Positions 11,002 through 22,470 of a stretch of 64,000 nt of DNA are shown here, in pieces. The DNA is from Cyclobacteriaceae bacterium. GTDB taxonomy: Bacteria; Bacteroidota; Bacteroidia; Cytophagales; Cyclobacteriaceae. Both the position numbers and the translations under genes were made by a program. Each line of letters begins with the position of its first letter. The stretch's first letter is position 1. The DNA is taken from NCBI GenBank assembly GCA_012033595.1, contig JAAUQL010000006.1, positions 28,264 to 92,263 on the forward strand, read 5' to 3'. A model generated the notes under the pieces. It had not been told where the DNA came from. It worked only from the letters and a program-made list of their open reading frames with translations, and ran no database searches.

Positions 11002-12789
11002 TCAGTCCAATTTCAAAACAGCCATGAAAGCCTCTTGTGGAATTTCCACATTTCCTACGCTTCTCATACGTTTCTTGCCTTTCTTTTGCTTTTCGAGCAA
11101 TTTCCTTTTGCGGGTTATATCGCCGCCATAGCATTTGGCCAACACATTTTTTCGCATGGCCTTCACCGATTCACGGGCTATGATTTTTTGTCCGATAGAT
11201 GCCTGTATGGCGATTTCGAACATTTGGCGGGGTATCAGGCCGCGAAGCTTTTCGCACAAGCGCTTACCCCAGTCATAGGCTTTGTCGCGATGCACGATGG
11301 CAGAGAGTGCATCTACCTTTTCTCCATTGAGCATGATGTCGAGTTTTACCATTTCCGATTGGCGATATCCGATCAGTTCGTAGTCGAGCGAGGCATAGCC
11401 ACGCGATATGGTTTTGAGCTTATCGAAAAAGTCGAACACGATTTCCGCCAATGGCAATTCAAATGTCAGTTCTACACGGTCGCTTGTAAGATACACCTGG
11501 TTTTTAATCTGCCCGCGCTTGTCGATGCACAATGCGATGATCGGCCCGATATAGGCGGCTTTGGAGATGATTTGAGCACGGATAAATGGTTCTTCGATGT
11601 GAGAAATGGTATTGGGCTCGGGCATTTCCGATGGTGCATTAACCTCTTTGTAGTTGCCGTCGGTTTTTACCGCCCTGAATTGTACTGAGGGCACGGTGGT
11701 AATTACCGTCATGTCAAATTCACGCTCCAGGCGCTCCTGCACAATCTCCATATGCAGCATGCCCAAAAATCCGCACCTAAACCCAAAGCCCAATGCTGCT
11801 GAAGTTTCAGGCTCCCACACCAGGGAGGCATCGTTGAGCTGGAGTTTTTCCATCGAAGAGCGCAACTCCTCATATTCACTGGTTTCGACCGGATAAATGC
11901 CGGCAAACACCATGGGTTTTACATTTTCAAATCCTTTGATGCTCTTGGGACACGGTCTGTCCACATGGGTGATGGTGTCGCCCACTTTTACTTCTTTGGC
12001 GATTTTGATACCCGAAATCAGGTAACCAACATTGCCGGTGCTAATCTTTTTTTGAGGAGACTGGGTCAGTTTCAAAATGCCCACCTCATCGGCGTCGTAG
12101 GTTTTTCCCGTATTCATGAATTTTACCTTATCGCCCTGTTTCAGTTCGCCATTGAACACACGAAATATTACTTCAATGCCGCGATAAGAATTAAATACAG
12201 AGTCAAAAATCATGGCTTGCAGCGGCTCATTGGGGTCGCCCTTTGGCGCTGGCACCCTGTTGACGATGGCGTTGAGAATGTCCACAATGCCGATTCCTTC
12301 TTTGGCCGAAGCATAAATTACATCGTCGCCATCTACACCCAATAAATCAATAATCTGGTCTTTGACCTCATCGGGCTGGGCGCCGGGCAGGTCTATTTTA
12401 TTGATAACAGGTATGATCTCCAGATCATGCTCCAGGGCAAGGTAAAGGTTGGAAATGGTCTGCGCCTCAATGCCCTGAGAAGCATCGACAATAAGCAATG
12501 CCCCTTCGCAGGCGGCAATAGAGCGTGAAACCTCGTACGAAAAATCGACGTGACCCGGCGTATCGATCAGGTTGAGGATATATTCCTCCCCTTCGTAGGT
12601 ATAGTTCATCTGTATTGCATGGCTCTTGATGGTAATGCCACGCTCACGCTCCAAGTCCATGTTATCGAGCAATTGCTCTTGCATATCCCTGTCAGACACC
12701 GTACCTGTTGTTTGCAAAAGCCTATCGGCCAGGGTGCTTTTGCCATGGTCGATGTGCGCTATTATACAGAAATTCCTAATTTTTTTCAT
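11002..12789 (-). CDS. lepA: Elongation factor 4
   Basis: [26 protein letters not shown]...[24 protein letters not shown]...[26 protein letters not shown]. Confidence 0.98.
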   Translation of the reverse strand: MKKIRNFCIIAHIDHGKSTLADRLLQTTGTVSDRDMQEQLLDNMDLERERGITIKSHAIQMNYTYEGEEYILNLIDTPGHVDFSYEVSRSIAACEGALLIVDASQGIEAQTISNLYLALEHDLEIIPVINKIDLPGAQPDEVKDQIIDLLGVDGDDVIYASAKEGIGIVDILNAIVNRVPAPKGDPNEPLQAMIFDSVFNSYRGIEVIFRVFNGELKQGDKVKFMNTGKTYDADEVGILKLTQSPQKKISTGNVGYLISGIKIAKEVKVGDTITHVDRPCPKSIKGFENVKPMVFAGIYPVETSEYEELRSSMEKLQLNDASLVWEPETSAALGFGFRCGFLGMLHMEIVQERLEREFDMTVITTVPSVQFRAVKTDGNYKEVNAPSEMPEPNTISHIEEPFIRAQIISKAAYIGPIIALCIDKRGQIKNQVYLTSDRVELTFELPLAEIVFDFFDKLKTISRGYASLDYELIGYRQSEMVKLDIMLNGEKVDALSAIVHRDKAYDWGKRLCEKLRGLIPRQMFEIAIQASIGQKIIARESVKAMRKNVLAKCYGGDITRKRKLLEKQKKGKKRMRSVGNVEIPQEAFMAVLKLD

Positions 12790-13154
12790 ACCCTCTAAAC
12801 GAAACGCAAAAGTAGGTATTTAATATAAAAAATTTATGGCAATGCCTGGTTTATATTAAATGCTTCTGTGGGTAAATGTGCCGGTAGCGTGTAGCTCATA
12901 GAGCGAGCTGTCACAGCTTTTTGCGGGTCTTTCACCGCAGTTTTTTCTGCAAATTTCGGTTTTTCGATGCTGAACGGTGCAAATGCCCATTCCGGTCTTT
13001 CGACCCGTTTTTGTCGATATTCCTTCTGAACACATGACATGGAAAAGCGATATGAAAATGAAGAGGAAAAATATATCATTCAGAAAATGATTTCCATTAG
13101 ATTTAAAGCGCAAATAGTTTATCACGCTTGGATACACCCTCTGATCAGACGATT

Positions 13155-15007
13155 ATGAAAAAATGGAGCTTTTTAGTCATATTGTTATTGTGCATGGACG
13201 GGGCGGCCTTTGCGCAATCTCCCAAACCGGTGCTGGCCACCTCGCAAATTGGATTTATGAAGTCCTCACCAAAAATGCTCACCCTCACTCCGGAGGGCGT
13301 GCTTACCCTTCCTGACAGCATTCCCTTCTACATTCATATGGCAGGCATGAACCTGCCACGTGTAAAAGAAAAAAGTGGATTATGGGCAAAATCTCCATAT
13401 CCTTATCCATTTGAAATATCGGAAGGTAAATATGATAAAATTGATCCATCGATGTACGATTACACAGGTTGGCTTGTAAAAAAAGAAAGCCGCTGGGGCA
13501 CCATCTGGCAGGCCGATTTTTCTGATTTTACAAAAGAAGGATTGTTTCAGGTGGAGACCTTATATCAATTTTCGTTGCCGTTTAGCATCGAAAGCAATCC
13601 TTATGAAAAACTCGTGAGGGGATATATGATTTACATCCACAGTCAGAGATCGGGTTACGATGTATATGGCGTGCGCGAGGCGGAGCATCTTGACGATGGC
13701 CGCCTGGATAATGGGGCAGGATATCATGATGCTGCCGGCGGATGGTACAATGCAGGTGATCTGCGAAAATGGATGTCACTTACCCAATTCAATATGGAGG
13801 CCTTGTTTCATATTTTCCAGTTTGGGCCGGAACTATATCGAAATGCTGTCGTTGACGAAATGCAATGGGGTAATCTCTATTTTCAAAATATGATTTCTGA
13901 CGAAGGCCAGGTATATGAAGACATTGGCGGAGGAGATTTGAGGCCGGGTTTTGAATACAGCGATGGTTGGTGGGCAGAAAACCATCCGGGCTGTATTGCC
14001 AATAATGCCGGCAACTACTTTACCGACAATATACCCAATACCGGAGATGAGCGTACTATCCGCACGAGCTACAACCCCTTTGTTCAATTGGCATTCGTAA
14101 AAAATCAGGCCATGATCAGCACCATACTGCCCGCAATGGATGCAGCCAAATGTAAATATCTTGCCGAAAAAGCCTGGAAGTATTTCGAAAAACACCCACA
14201 CGACAATCGCACTTTGTTTATCTCCATGCAACTTGAAGCTGCCGTAGAACTGGCAAATGCTGGCAGCGAGCTGGTAAATGAACAGACAATTGCCGATCTG
14301 ATAACACTAGTATTGGCCCGGCAAGACAATGGGAAAGAAGGCCTGTCGCACTATTTTGTAGAAAAAGATGAAGAAGATGCTTTTCGCAGTGTAGCGTTTT
14401 CATGCTTGCCGGCCACAGCCCTGATCAGGGCATGGGAATTGGATGTTGTTCCGCTCAACTTAAAACCACAGGTAAAAAGTGCCGTAGCTGGATATATCGA
14501 TCAATTCTTGCTGGCAGATGCAAAATCAAACCCCTACGAACTAACGCCCTATGGAGCATTTATAAAAAAACCTCTGGCTGAATACCAGCTTTTTCGGGAT
14601 GCGGGCAGAGGCCGTGGTGTGCGCACCTTTATTCACCCCTTCAATGCGCAAACTATGGTACACGGCACAAATGGCACAGTGATGAACCAGGCCTATTTAC
14701 TGGCAAAAGCAGGCTTTGTCTTCGAAAATGACCTCTGGAAAAACACGCAGAAAAGTTGATCCAATGGTCCACCGGGCACAATCCAAGCGGATTGTCTTTG
14801 TTTTGTGGTATCGGTACCAGGGCGGTCATTCCATATTCTACCATCAACTTAAACCTTACCCAATCTGCCACCAATGGTTTTATTGGCAGAGATGACGATA
14901 CTCCCTATCTGGAAACTTCTAACGCCATAATGTGGAATACCCAGGAAATATGGGATGTGCCCTACTTTTATGCAGTGGGTGCGGCAGTTTATCTGGGCAT
15001 GAAGTGA
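13155..15007 (+). CDS. Glycoside hydrolase family 9 (endoglucanase-like), one frameshift
   Basis: MKKWSFLVILLLCMDGAAFA signal peptide; DGRLDNGAGYHDAAGGWYNAGDLRKW; ORF 14756-15007 continues with WSTGHNPSGLSLFCGIGTRAVIPYS...TSNAIMWNTQEIWDVPYFYAVGAA. Confidence 0.88.
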
Positions 15008-15165
15008 TGCTGCCCCCGGTTTTTTTGGCATTTTCTGTTCTGCTGCCGGGAGGATTTGAATCGCCAGCAAGTGGGTTTCCATCATACCATCAGGCTCCAT
15101 CACCTGATGGTGGGACTTTGGTGCTATGCTACCACATCGCAGGAAATAATAAAACATCCCGCCAA

Positions 15166-15708
15166 TCAAATCATATCGCTTGTTTTGCTTTTGGCGTACC
15201 AAAATGCCGGACAAATGCCAACAATAAACCCAAGGACGGAAATAAAACCCAAGATGGTGAAAGACTTGTACCAGCCAACCGGCTTGCGAATGCTGATGTT
15301 CTTGTCGGTGATCAAATTGAAAATAGGCGCCACCTGATCGATAATCACCAGACTCATCAAGAAGGCCGCGACAATGAAAATAAGGGTTTCGAGCATTAAC
15401 ATTCGCACTATTCCGCTTTGTGTTTCGCCATAGTATTTACGCCAGAACAATTCCTTTCGCCGGATGGTCAATTGGCTTTTCATCACTAAAAAATATACAA
15501 GTGACGTGACCAGAATGATAAATATAAATAGTGCCAGCATTTTCGGATTGCATGTCGATTGGTGGTTTTCCTGGCGATCGGAGTAAAAAAGCCAGATTAA
15601 CAAAAAGGAACTGATACCGGAGGTCAGTGAAAACAGCTTTACCAGGCTTAGCCACCATTTGTCAGCCATCAATCGCAAATTGCTTAAAATATATTGCTTC
15701 ACTAGCAT
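15166..15708 (-). CDS. FtsX-like ABC transporter permease fragment (apparently lacks the extracytoplasmic domain)
   Basis: N-terminal amphipathic/TM start, then LTIRRKELFWRKYYGETQSGIVRMLMLETLIFIVAAFLMSLVI resembling the FtsX 'RKEIGVRKVLGAS' segment. Confidence 0.45.
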   Translation of the reverse strand: MLVKQYILSNLRLMADKWWLSLVKLFSLTSGISSFLLIWLFYSDRQENHQSTCNPKMLALFIFIILVTSLVYFLVMKSQLTIRRKELFWRKYYGETQSGIVRMLMLETLIFIVAAFLMSLVIIDQVAPIFNLITDKNISIRKPVGWYKSFTILGFISVLGFIVGICPAFWYAKSKTSDMI

Positions 15709-15991
15709 TGTTCATTTCCTCCCGCCTTGTTGACTTCAACAAACATACCCTTCTCTTAACACATTGATTTTCAAAATTTTACAAGAATAATTTTTGTGCA
15801 ATGTGCCAATATTGCACACTTATATCCGAGCCTGTGTCCATTTATGTACACATGTGCAGTATTTTGCATTTTTGAAAAAAATGTAAAGAAAAACGCATGC
15901 TCTAATGCAAAAGGCTCGCAGACGGTGATCGCCAGATCAATAAAATGCCAGTGCCGGCTGATAGTTTATACAGAATGCCTTATCTTGCGAA

Positions 15992-18946
15992 TTGATTTTT
16001 TTGACTATGAAGGTTTCAACATCGAATCCGTTCCAGATTATTTACTCACTTTTTGAACACGAATACCTCGGGTATTTGTTCGAATCGTTTGTCGTGCAAC
16101 TCGACGATAAAGGCAGGCTGACGTTGAAACATCAAAATATTTCTTCGAAGAACGCGAATGAATTTGCCTCGGGACTTGACGAAACGGACTTTAATCTTAT
16201 AGCCTTAATGGACTCCATGCAACAGGACATGGTGATCAGAAAATTTTATAATGGCAAAATAAAACCCAGAGATTTCTTTGCCAAAGTGTACAAAAGTGAA
16301 AAGCCCGATGAGCTGCTACTGGCCGAAATCCAAAAATATCTCGAACGCAGGCGTAGCAAGGTATTGAAGCAGATATATGGCAAGCTCTTGTTCGAAATGG
16401 GCAACGATGGCGAGCCAACATGGAAACAGATAGAAGTGCTGCAGCCAACGTCCACGATTTTGTTCCACTTTAGAAGAAATGAAGACAACACACACTACTT
16501 CCCCACCATCAAATACAATGATGAAAAGGTGGAGTTCTACAGCAAAAAGTCGTTCATTATATGCAAAGATCCGGCATTTATAGTGTGTGATAGCAAGTTG
16601 TATAGTTTTTCTAAACCGGTAGATGGCAACAAGCTGGTGCCTTTTTTGAAAAAAAAATTTATAGTGGTGCCCAAAAAGGTAGAAGACACCTACTACCGCA
16701 ATTTTATCGCCCCTCTGGTGGCCGGATTCGATGTATATGCCAAAGGCTTTGATATTAAAACCGAACGCTACGAACCGGTGACCAAACTGATGGTATCAGA
16801 AATTGCAAGAAATATCACTCCCACACCTTCCCTATTCGATGAACCCAATGGCAATAGCCACAACAACGACGAAATAAAGTTGCTGTTTGATATTAGTTTC
16901 GACTACAACACCTACAATTTCAGAACGGACAATGCGACTGAGGTGAGCGTAAAAGTGGAAAAAGATGACACCAACTACACCTTTTACAGGATCATCAGAA
17001 AGATATCAGAAGAGCTACGCGTGATCAAATTGCTCAGAGATCTGGGCCTGGAATTGAAAAACTCCAAATGCACGCTCAGCCAGACCTGTGCGGTTGATTG
17101 GCTGTCGAAAAACAAAGCAGCCCTCGACCGGGAAAACATTATCCTGCTCCAAAAAAACGCCAGGGACAAACGCTATTTCCTGGGCGCCACGTCTATATCA
17201 GTTACCATCAGCGAAAATATAGATTGGTTCGACATTCAAGCTATAGTGAGATTTGGGGACTATGAAATACCGTTTAAAAACTTGTGCAAGGCCATTTTGC
17301 GCAAAGAAAACGAAATCCGGCTCCCAAATGGCGAAATAGGCATTATCCCCAAGGCCTGGATTACCGAGTACAGCGAGCTTTTTGCTTTTATGGACGAAAG
17401 CAAAAACAACCACAACAAACTCATTCTCAAAAAACACCACCTTGCTCTGGTGCAGGATCTTAAAGACAGACATCAGGCCCAGGTAACTATGAGCGAAAAG
17501 CTGGAAAAACTCCGGGATTTCAATCAGATTGAAGACATTAACATGCCCGCTACGTTTAAAGGCGACTTGCGCCCGTATCAGAAGGCAGGATATAACTGGC
17601 TCAACTTCCTGAACAGCTACCATTTTGGCGGCTGCCTGGCAGACGATATGGGTCTTGGCAAAACAGTGCAGACGCTGGCCATGTTGCTTCAGATGAAAGA
17701 AAATGGAGAAAAAAACCCATCGATACTGATTTTGCCCACCTCTCTGCTCTACAATTGGGAGTTGGAAGCCGCCAAGTTTACTCCAGACCTCCAGGTTTAC
17801 AACTACACTGGCAGCAATCGCATCAAAGACGTATCGCAGTTCTATGGCTACGATATCATACTTACCTCCTATGGTATAGCGCGTCTCGACATCGACATAC
17901 TGAAAAAATTCTATTTCAACTATGTAATCCTGGACGAATCTCAAACCATTAAAAACCCCAATAGCAACATTTCTAAAAGCGTACGCAAGCTCAATTCTAA
18001 GAACCGCCTCATTCTCACTGGCACACCTCTGGAAAACAGCACCCTTGACCTGTGGTCGCAAATGTCATTTGTGAACCCCGGATTGCTGGGCAGCCATTCT
18101 TTTTTTCTAAAAGAATACCTGATCCCGATAGAAAAACAGCAAAACGAAAGCAAAACCAAAAAACTCTATGCCATCATCAAACCCTTTATTATGCGCAGGC
18201 ACAAGTCTCAGGTGGCTACCGAACTGCCCGAGAAGGTGGAAAGTGTGAAATATTGCACCATGACCAGCGAACAGGAAGAACGATATGTGGAGGTGAAATC
18301 GGCCTTTAGAAATAAAATACTGGAAGAAATTGAGACCCGAGGCGTAAAAAAATCGAGCATAGTGCTGCTACAGGGTCTTACCAAATTGCGGCAAATCGCC
18401 AACCATCCAAAAATGGTTGACCAGGCGTATGAGGCCGATTCGGGTAAGCTCGATGCCCTGAAACGTATGATCAAAAGTGCCATCAGCGAAAATCACAAAA
18501 TACTGGTCTTTAGCCAGTTTGTAAAACACCTGGCCATAGTCAGCGACTACCTCAAAAGCAAAAATATAGACTACGCCTATCTTGACGGATCGACGAAAGA
18601 TCGTCAGGCAGAGGTGGAGCGATTTCAGAACGATGATAATCTCATGCTCTTTCTTATCTCACTCAAAGCCGGAGGCGTGGGACTCAACCTTACCAAGGCT
18701 GAGTATGTATTTATTCTGGATCCATGGTGGAACCCCGCCGTGGAAGCGCAGGCCATAGACCGTGCCCATAGGATAGGGCAGGAAAATAAAGTATTTACCT
18801 ATAAATTCATTACTAAGAATACGGTAGAAGAAAAAATCCTGACCCTTCAAAGACGAAAAATGAAGCTGGCCTCAGAGCTGATCACTACCGAAGAAAGTTT
18901 TGTAAAAGACCTGTCGAAAGAAGATATCGAGCTCTTGCTAGAATAG
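15992..18946 (+). CDS. SNF2-family DEAD/DEAH helicase
   Basis: LRPYQKAGYNWLNFLNSYHFGGCLADDMGLGKTVQTLAML, VILDESQTIKNPNS, RLILTGTPLENS, LKAGGVGLNLTKAEYVFILDPWWNPAVEAQAIDRAHRIGQ. Confidence 0.97.
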   Translation: MIFLTMKVSTSNPFQIIYSLFEHEYLGYLFESFVVQLDDKGRLTLKHQNISSKNANEFASGLDETDFNLIALMDSMQQDMVIRKFYNGKIKPRDFFAKVYKSEKPDELLLAEIQKYLERRRSKVLKQIYGKLLFEMGNDGEPTWKQIEVLQPTSTILFHFRRNEDNTHYFPTIKYNDEKVEFYSKKSFIICKDPAFIVCDSKLYSFSKPVDGNKLVPFLKKKFIVVPKKVEDTYYRNFIAPLVAGFDVYAKGFDIKTERYEPVTKLMVSEIARNITPTPSLFDEPNGNSHNNDEIKLLFDISFDYNTYNFRTDNATEVSVKVEKDDTNYTFYRIIRKISEELRVIKLLRDLGLELKNSKCTLSQTCAVDWLSKNKAALDRENIILLQKNARDKRYFLGATSISVTISENIDWFDIQAIVRFGDYEIPFKNLCKAILRKENEIRLPNGEIGIIPKAWITEYSELFAFMDESKNNHNKLILKKHHLALVQDLKDRHQAQVTMSEKLEKLRDFNQIEDINMPATFKGDLRPYQKAGYNWLNFLNSYHFGGCLADDMGLGKTVQTLAMLLQMKENGEKNPSILILPTSLLYNWELEAAKFTPDLQVYNYTGSNRIKDVSQFYGYDIILTSYGIARLDIDILKKFYFNYVILDESQTIKNPNSNISKSVRKLNSKNRLILTGTPLENSTLDLWSQMSFVNPGLLGSHSFFLKEYLIPIEKQQNESKTKKLYAIIKPFIMRRHKSQVATELPEKVESVKYCTMTSEQEERYVEVKSAFRNKILEEIETRGVKKSSIVLLQGLTKLRQIANHPKMVDQAYEADSGKLDALKRMIKSAISENHKILVFSQFVKHLAIVSDYLKSKNIDYAYLDGSTKDRQAEVERFQNDDNLMLFLISLKAGGVGLNLTKAEYVFILDPWWNPAVEAQAIDRAHRIGQENKVFTYKFITKNTVEEKILTLQRRKMKLASELITTEESFVKDLSKEDIELLLE

Positions 18947-18966
18947 TATATTGGGCAATCTGCTGG

Positions 18967-20109
18967 TTAGTACAGCTCATATTCCAATAGCCTGCACTCG
19001 ATCTTACCATTGAAAAATGGCATGCGCCGCTTGGTACGAAGGCCTACTTTTTTGGCCAATTCCATATTGCCGGTAAAAATATATCCCACATACCCGTTGC
19101 ATTTTTGTTTCATAAAATCGCCGATTTGCTGATAGGTTGTCTCCAACTGCTCCAATTCGCCCATACGCTCACCGTAAGCAGGGTTGAAAAGCACTACTCC
19201 GCCACCATCCGGCACGGGCGTTTCTTCAAAAGCGCAGGTTACAAATTCGATTAAATGCTCCACACCCGCATGTTTGGCATTTTCACGCGCGGTATTAATG
19301 GCTTTGCTGTCGATATCAGTAGCAATAATTTTGAAACCTAAGGGCTTGCTTTCTTTATCAGATTTTGCTTCCTCCTTTATCTTTTGCCATACCGCGGAAT
19401 CATAAAAACTTAAATGTTGAAATGCATAATTGTCGCGAAACATGCCCGGATATTGTCCCGAAGCCATTAAAGCTGCTTCGATGGCCAGGGTGCCACTCCC
19501 GCACATGGGGTTGACAAAATGCCCCGATTGATTCCATTGGCTTTCCTGAATGATGCCCGCGGCGAGGTTTTCCATGAGTGGAGCCGATCCGGGGTTTAGC
19601 CGATATCCGTGCTTGGCAATGGACTGTCCGCTGGTATCAATAAAAAGCTCCACCTCTTCGGCCATCCAGCGCATAAAGATCACCGCCTGGTCTTTTTCAG
19701 AACCTGTGTCCGGCCTCACGTTCATGGCTTCCACAAAACGGTCGGCAATGGCATCTTTCAATTTTAAATTGGCAAAGCGCGTATCACGGATAAATTTATT
19801 TTTGGTAAACGAATCAATACTGAAATACCCATCGGGCTTCAGAATTTCTTCCCACCGGACTTTTTTGGCATTTTTGTACAAGTGGTTGGGATGGATGGCC
19901 CTAAAAGAGGCCAGGTGCCACAGTATCCGGTTGGCACATCGCAGCTTGTAGTTGAGCATCATGGCATCAGCAAAACTGCCACTGGTGATCACCGCTTTCG
20001 GATCTGATTTTACAATTTCAAACCCCAGACCTTCCAATTCATGAGCCAGAGCGATATTAAGGCCGGGCGAACAGCTAATTACCAATGTGTTTTTACTATT
20101 TATATCCAT
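18967..20109 (-). CDS. THUMP-domain class I SAM-dependent rRNA/RNA methyltransferase (RlmL/RlmK-like)
   Basis: ENLAAGIIQESQW...FVNPMCGSGTLAIEAALMA...VVLFNPAYGERMGE; likely ATG (MDINSKNT) internal to the listed TTG-started ORF. Confidence 0.9.
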   Translation of the reverse strand: MDINSKNTLVISCSPGLNIALAHELEGLGFEIVKSDPKAVITSGSFADAMMLNYKLRCANRILWHLASFRAIHPNHLYKNAKKVRWEEILKPDGYFSIDSFTKNKFIRDTRFANLKLKDAIADRFVEAMNVRPDTGSEKDQAVIFMRWMAEEVELFIDTSGQSIAKHGYRLNPGSAPLMENLAAGIIQESQWNQSGHFVNPMCGSGTLAIEAALMASGQYPGMFRDNYAFQHLSFYDSAVWQKIKEEAKSDKESKPLGFKIIATDIDSKAINTARENAKHAGVEHLIEFVTCAFEETPVPDGGGVVLFNPAYGERMGELEQLETTYQQIGDFMKQKCNGYVGYIFTGNMELAKKVGLRTKRRMPFFNGKIECRLLEYELY

Positions 20110-20189
20110 ATACCTGAGCTTGTGGTGTGCTGCGTTTCTGATTGTAGCAACAGACAAATCATAGTGCCTTGCCAATTGCGCTACAATAA

Positions 20190-20355
20190 TCAATGGGAAA
20201 ATCCAATTTTCAAAACTTTGAGCCGTCCGACTCGCTCTAGTACGTCATCAGCAATTGTCCCTAGCACGATTTGCGTATTTTCTTCGAAAAGTGAAATCAA
20301 GGATTGCACAGCCCCACTATGTTGGTGATGTACAGTATTAATGGCCAAAAGGCAA
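20190..20355 (-). pseudogene. C-terminal remnant of an unidentified protein
   Basis: Manual translation LRPCLLAINTVHHQHSGAVQSLISLFEENTQIVLGTIADDVLERVGRLKVLKIGFSH*; open, protein-like, no clear start. Confidence 0.3.
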
Positions 20356-20359
20356 GGTC

Positions 20360-21448
20360 TCAGAGGGTAAGTTTCTCTATGGTGAAGGCAGCTGACGGGT
20401 TTTGCACAAGGATCAAATCTATTTCTTCCCGGGTAAATCCCGCATTCATAAGCGCTGGAACAAGTGAATCGAAAATGGCAGCATATGGCTTAGCGCCATC
20501 TGCCCCAAACATTTCGAAACCTATACAGCCATCTTCATTTTTAATTACGGCCCATCCGTTGTCATGCGATATCAATACGCGGTGCAGCAAGGAGGCTTCT
20601 TTGAGGGCCAGCAAAAAGCCCAGGTACCTTTCAATTTTATCGGGTTTTGCGCCTATGCCATCGAGGCTGATCCAGCATCCCCGCTGCGCCAGACTGATCT
20701 GATCTTCTGAGCTACAGTTTTGAGCATGTACTACTATGAGCGCCCCGGGTGCCACCCCCTCCCCGGCGAGTATATCCACTTCATCGTTTGCGGCCAGACC
20801 ACTGCCGGTATGAATGGCAATTTTCAGCCCGGTCTCAAGGTGAGTCAAGGCACCAGCCCTCACTATTTTCTGCTCCATGGTATCGAGCTGCGATTTGCCC
20901 ACTCCCAGTTTTATAAATCCCGGCTTCACGCCCGTGCCATCAATGCCGGTTTCCCATTCGCTTATCCATCGCTTTGCCAGCTCGCGGGCAGTTTCGCTAT
21001 AGGCATGGGCTGGCAAATACTTTTTTTGTACGGCGGCATAGTATCCGGTATTTGTCAGTATGTTCAGCCCGGTTTTTTGAGATATTTCCCTAAGTAGCAA
21101 CACATCCCTGCCAATATGGGCAGGGGTGCACTCTACGAGGGTTTGCACTCCGGAAGCTTTTAGTTCTACAAAAAACGGCAACAATTTCGCCAATGCCGTA
21201 TCGACCGGGTATTGGGGTTGCTTTGTTTTTTCTGCACCTATAAAGTCAGTCGTAACATGCTCGTGCTCCAAGGTAAGCCCCATTTCACCGGGGTGAATTG
21301 GGCCTGTCACGGTCATGATTTTGGGGCGGTCAGTCTGGCAGCCATACCACAGGATAAGAAAAAACAACGATAGGAGTTTCATTTTTATGGTTTTACATGT
21401 GTTTCTAATTTTCCATAATCTGGTCAGAAAGCTTGACTGTCCAATCAT
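20360..21448 (-). CDS. Phosphotriesterase-family hydrolase
   Basis: MTVTGPIHPGEMGLTLEHEHVTTDF...TLVECTPAHIGRDVLLLREISQKTGLNILTNTGYY...ALTHLETGLKIAIHTG...VLISHDNGW. Confidence 0.88.
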   Translation of the reverse strand: MIGQSSFLTRLWKIRNTCKTIKMKLLSLFFLILWYGCQTDRPKIMTVTGPIHPGEMGLTLEHEHVTTDFIGAEKTKQPQYPVDTALAKLLPFFVELKASGVQTLVECTPAHIGRDVLLLREISQKTGLNILTNTGYYAAVQKKYLPAHAYSETARELAKRWISEWETGIDGTGVKPGFIKLGVGKSQLDTMEQKIVRAGALTHLETGLKIAIHTGSGLAANDEVDILAGEGVAPGALIVVHAQNCSSEDQISLAQRGCWISLDGIGAKPDKIERYLGFLLALKEASLLHRVLISHDNGWAVIKNEDGCIGFEMFGADGAKPYAAIFDSLVPALMNAGFTREEIDLILVQNPSAAFTIEKLTL

Positions 21449-21869
21449 TAATCAACTCGATTTCTTCTGCTGATAAGGCCGCGTTGGTATGGATGACGGT
21501 ATAAATTTTTAAAGGCATTTTTTTCTCCTCTACCTCCTCCCCAATTTCACTTAACATCTTTATTTTCTTTCGTGCATCCAAAGTGGCCCATTCCGAAAAG
21601 TTGAGTTCCTCACGACCCTCCTTTACATCATTTTCCAACAACCACGACACCGGCGCAACTTTGGCGTACCACGGAAATTTGGTCTGGTTAGAGTGGCAAT
21701 CGTAGCATGCCTGGTGCATTAGTAGCTTTATGTTTTCGGGCGCTTGTTCGGTTACGAGCAAATCATCAGAAATATCACTGTCGTTTTCAGGCATATTGCT
21801 TGGCACAAACTGAATAACAATGAATATAACAGCCAACAAGCCCGCGATGTATAATAGCAGCTTTTTCAT
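21405..21869 (-). CDS. Haem-binding domain c-type cytochrome-like protein
   Basis: IKLLMHQACYDCHSNQTKFPWYAKVAPVSWLLENDVKEGREELNFSEW; CxxCH haem motif. Confidence 0.88.
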   Translation of the reverse strand: MKKLLLYIAGLLAVIFIVIQFVPSNMPENDSDISDDLLVTEQAPENIKLLMHQACYDCHSNQTKFPWYAKVAPVSWLLENDVKEGREELNFSEWATLDARKKIKMLSEIGEEVEEKKMPLKIYTVIHTNAALSAEEIELINDWTVKLSDQIMEN

Positions 21870-21906
21870 AAAAAAATGGGTTATAAAAATGATGGAAAAA
21901 TGAAAC

Positions 21907-22305
21907 CTAATTCATCAAAAGTTTGGCTTGCTCTTCAGCCCAGGCTTTCAGCATGGCATATTCTTCGTCGCTAGGCTGGGCATCGGGATTTTTCTCTACA
22001 AATTTTTTGGGGGGCATTTCCAATTCGTCCACTACCTCGATAATCTCATCCAATTTCGACACCATTTTTTTGGTGTCAAGCTCATGCATTTTGTCAAACC
22101 TAAATTTGGTTTTTGCTTTCAGGTTTTTGCTTTCCCCGTTGTGGCAATCGTAGCACGACTTGTCAATGATGGACTGTATGTTTTCGGGTACAGCATATGC
22201 GGTAGAATCGGCAAGGGTGCCTGGGGCTGATTTGGATTTGATTTTTTGAGTAAACGCAGCAATGGCAAATGCACACAAAACGAATAAAATTCCTGACCTG
22301 GCCAT
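21907..22305 (-). CDS. Haem-binding domain c-type cytochrome-like protein (paralog)
   Basis: IQSIIDKSCYDCHNGESKNLKAKTKFRFDKMHELDTKKMVSKLDEIIEVVDELEMPPKKF; CxxCH. Confidence 0.85.
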   Translation of the reverse strand: MARSGILFVLCAFAIAAFTQKIKSKSAPGTLADSTAYAVPENIQSIIDKSCYDCHNGESKNLKAKTKFRFDKMHELDTKKMVSKLDEIIEVVDELEMPPKKFVEKNPDAQPSDEEYAMLKAWAEEQAKLLMN

Positions 22306-22470
22306 ACGTAGAGGTTTAAAAGTGAATTATACCCTTAAATTAATTATTTGAATCTTAATTGTGAATGAATTTTCCAATTTAGTATTGCATAATTGAATTA
22401 ATTAAAAATTTGAGACATTTTCGCAGCACAACGTATTATTAGTTATCGCACGGTTTAGCATTACTATATT

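Noticed and set aside
10933-11688. 251-aa plus ORF antisense to lepA
   Set aside because: Antisense to a highly conserved gene; composition is a codon mirror of lepA.
17198-18061. 287-aa minus ORF inside the SNF2 helicase
   Set aside because: Fully antisense to conserved helicase motifs; coding explained by the plus strand.
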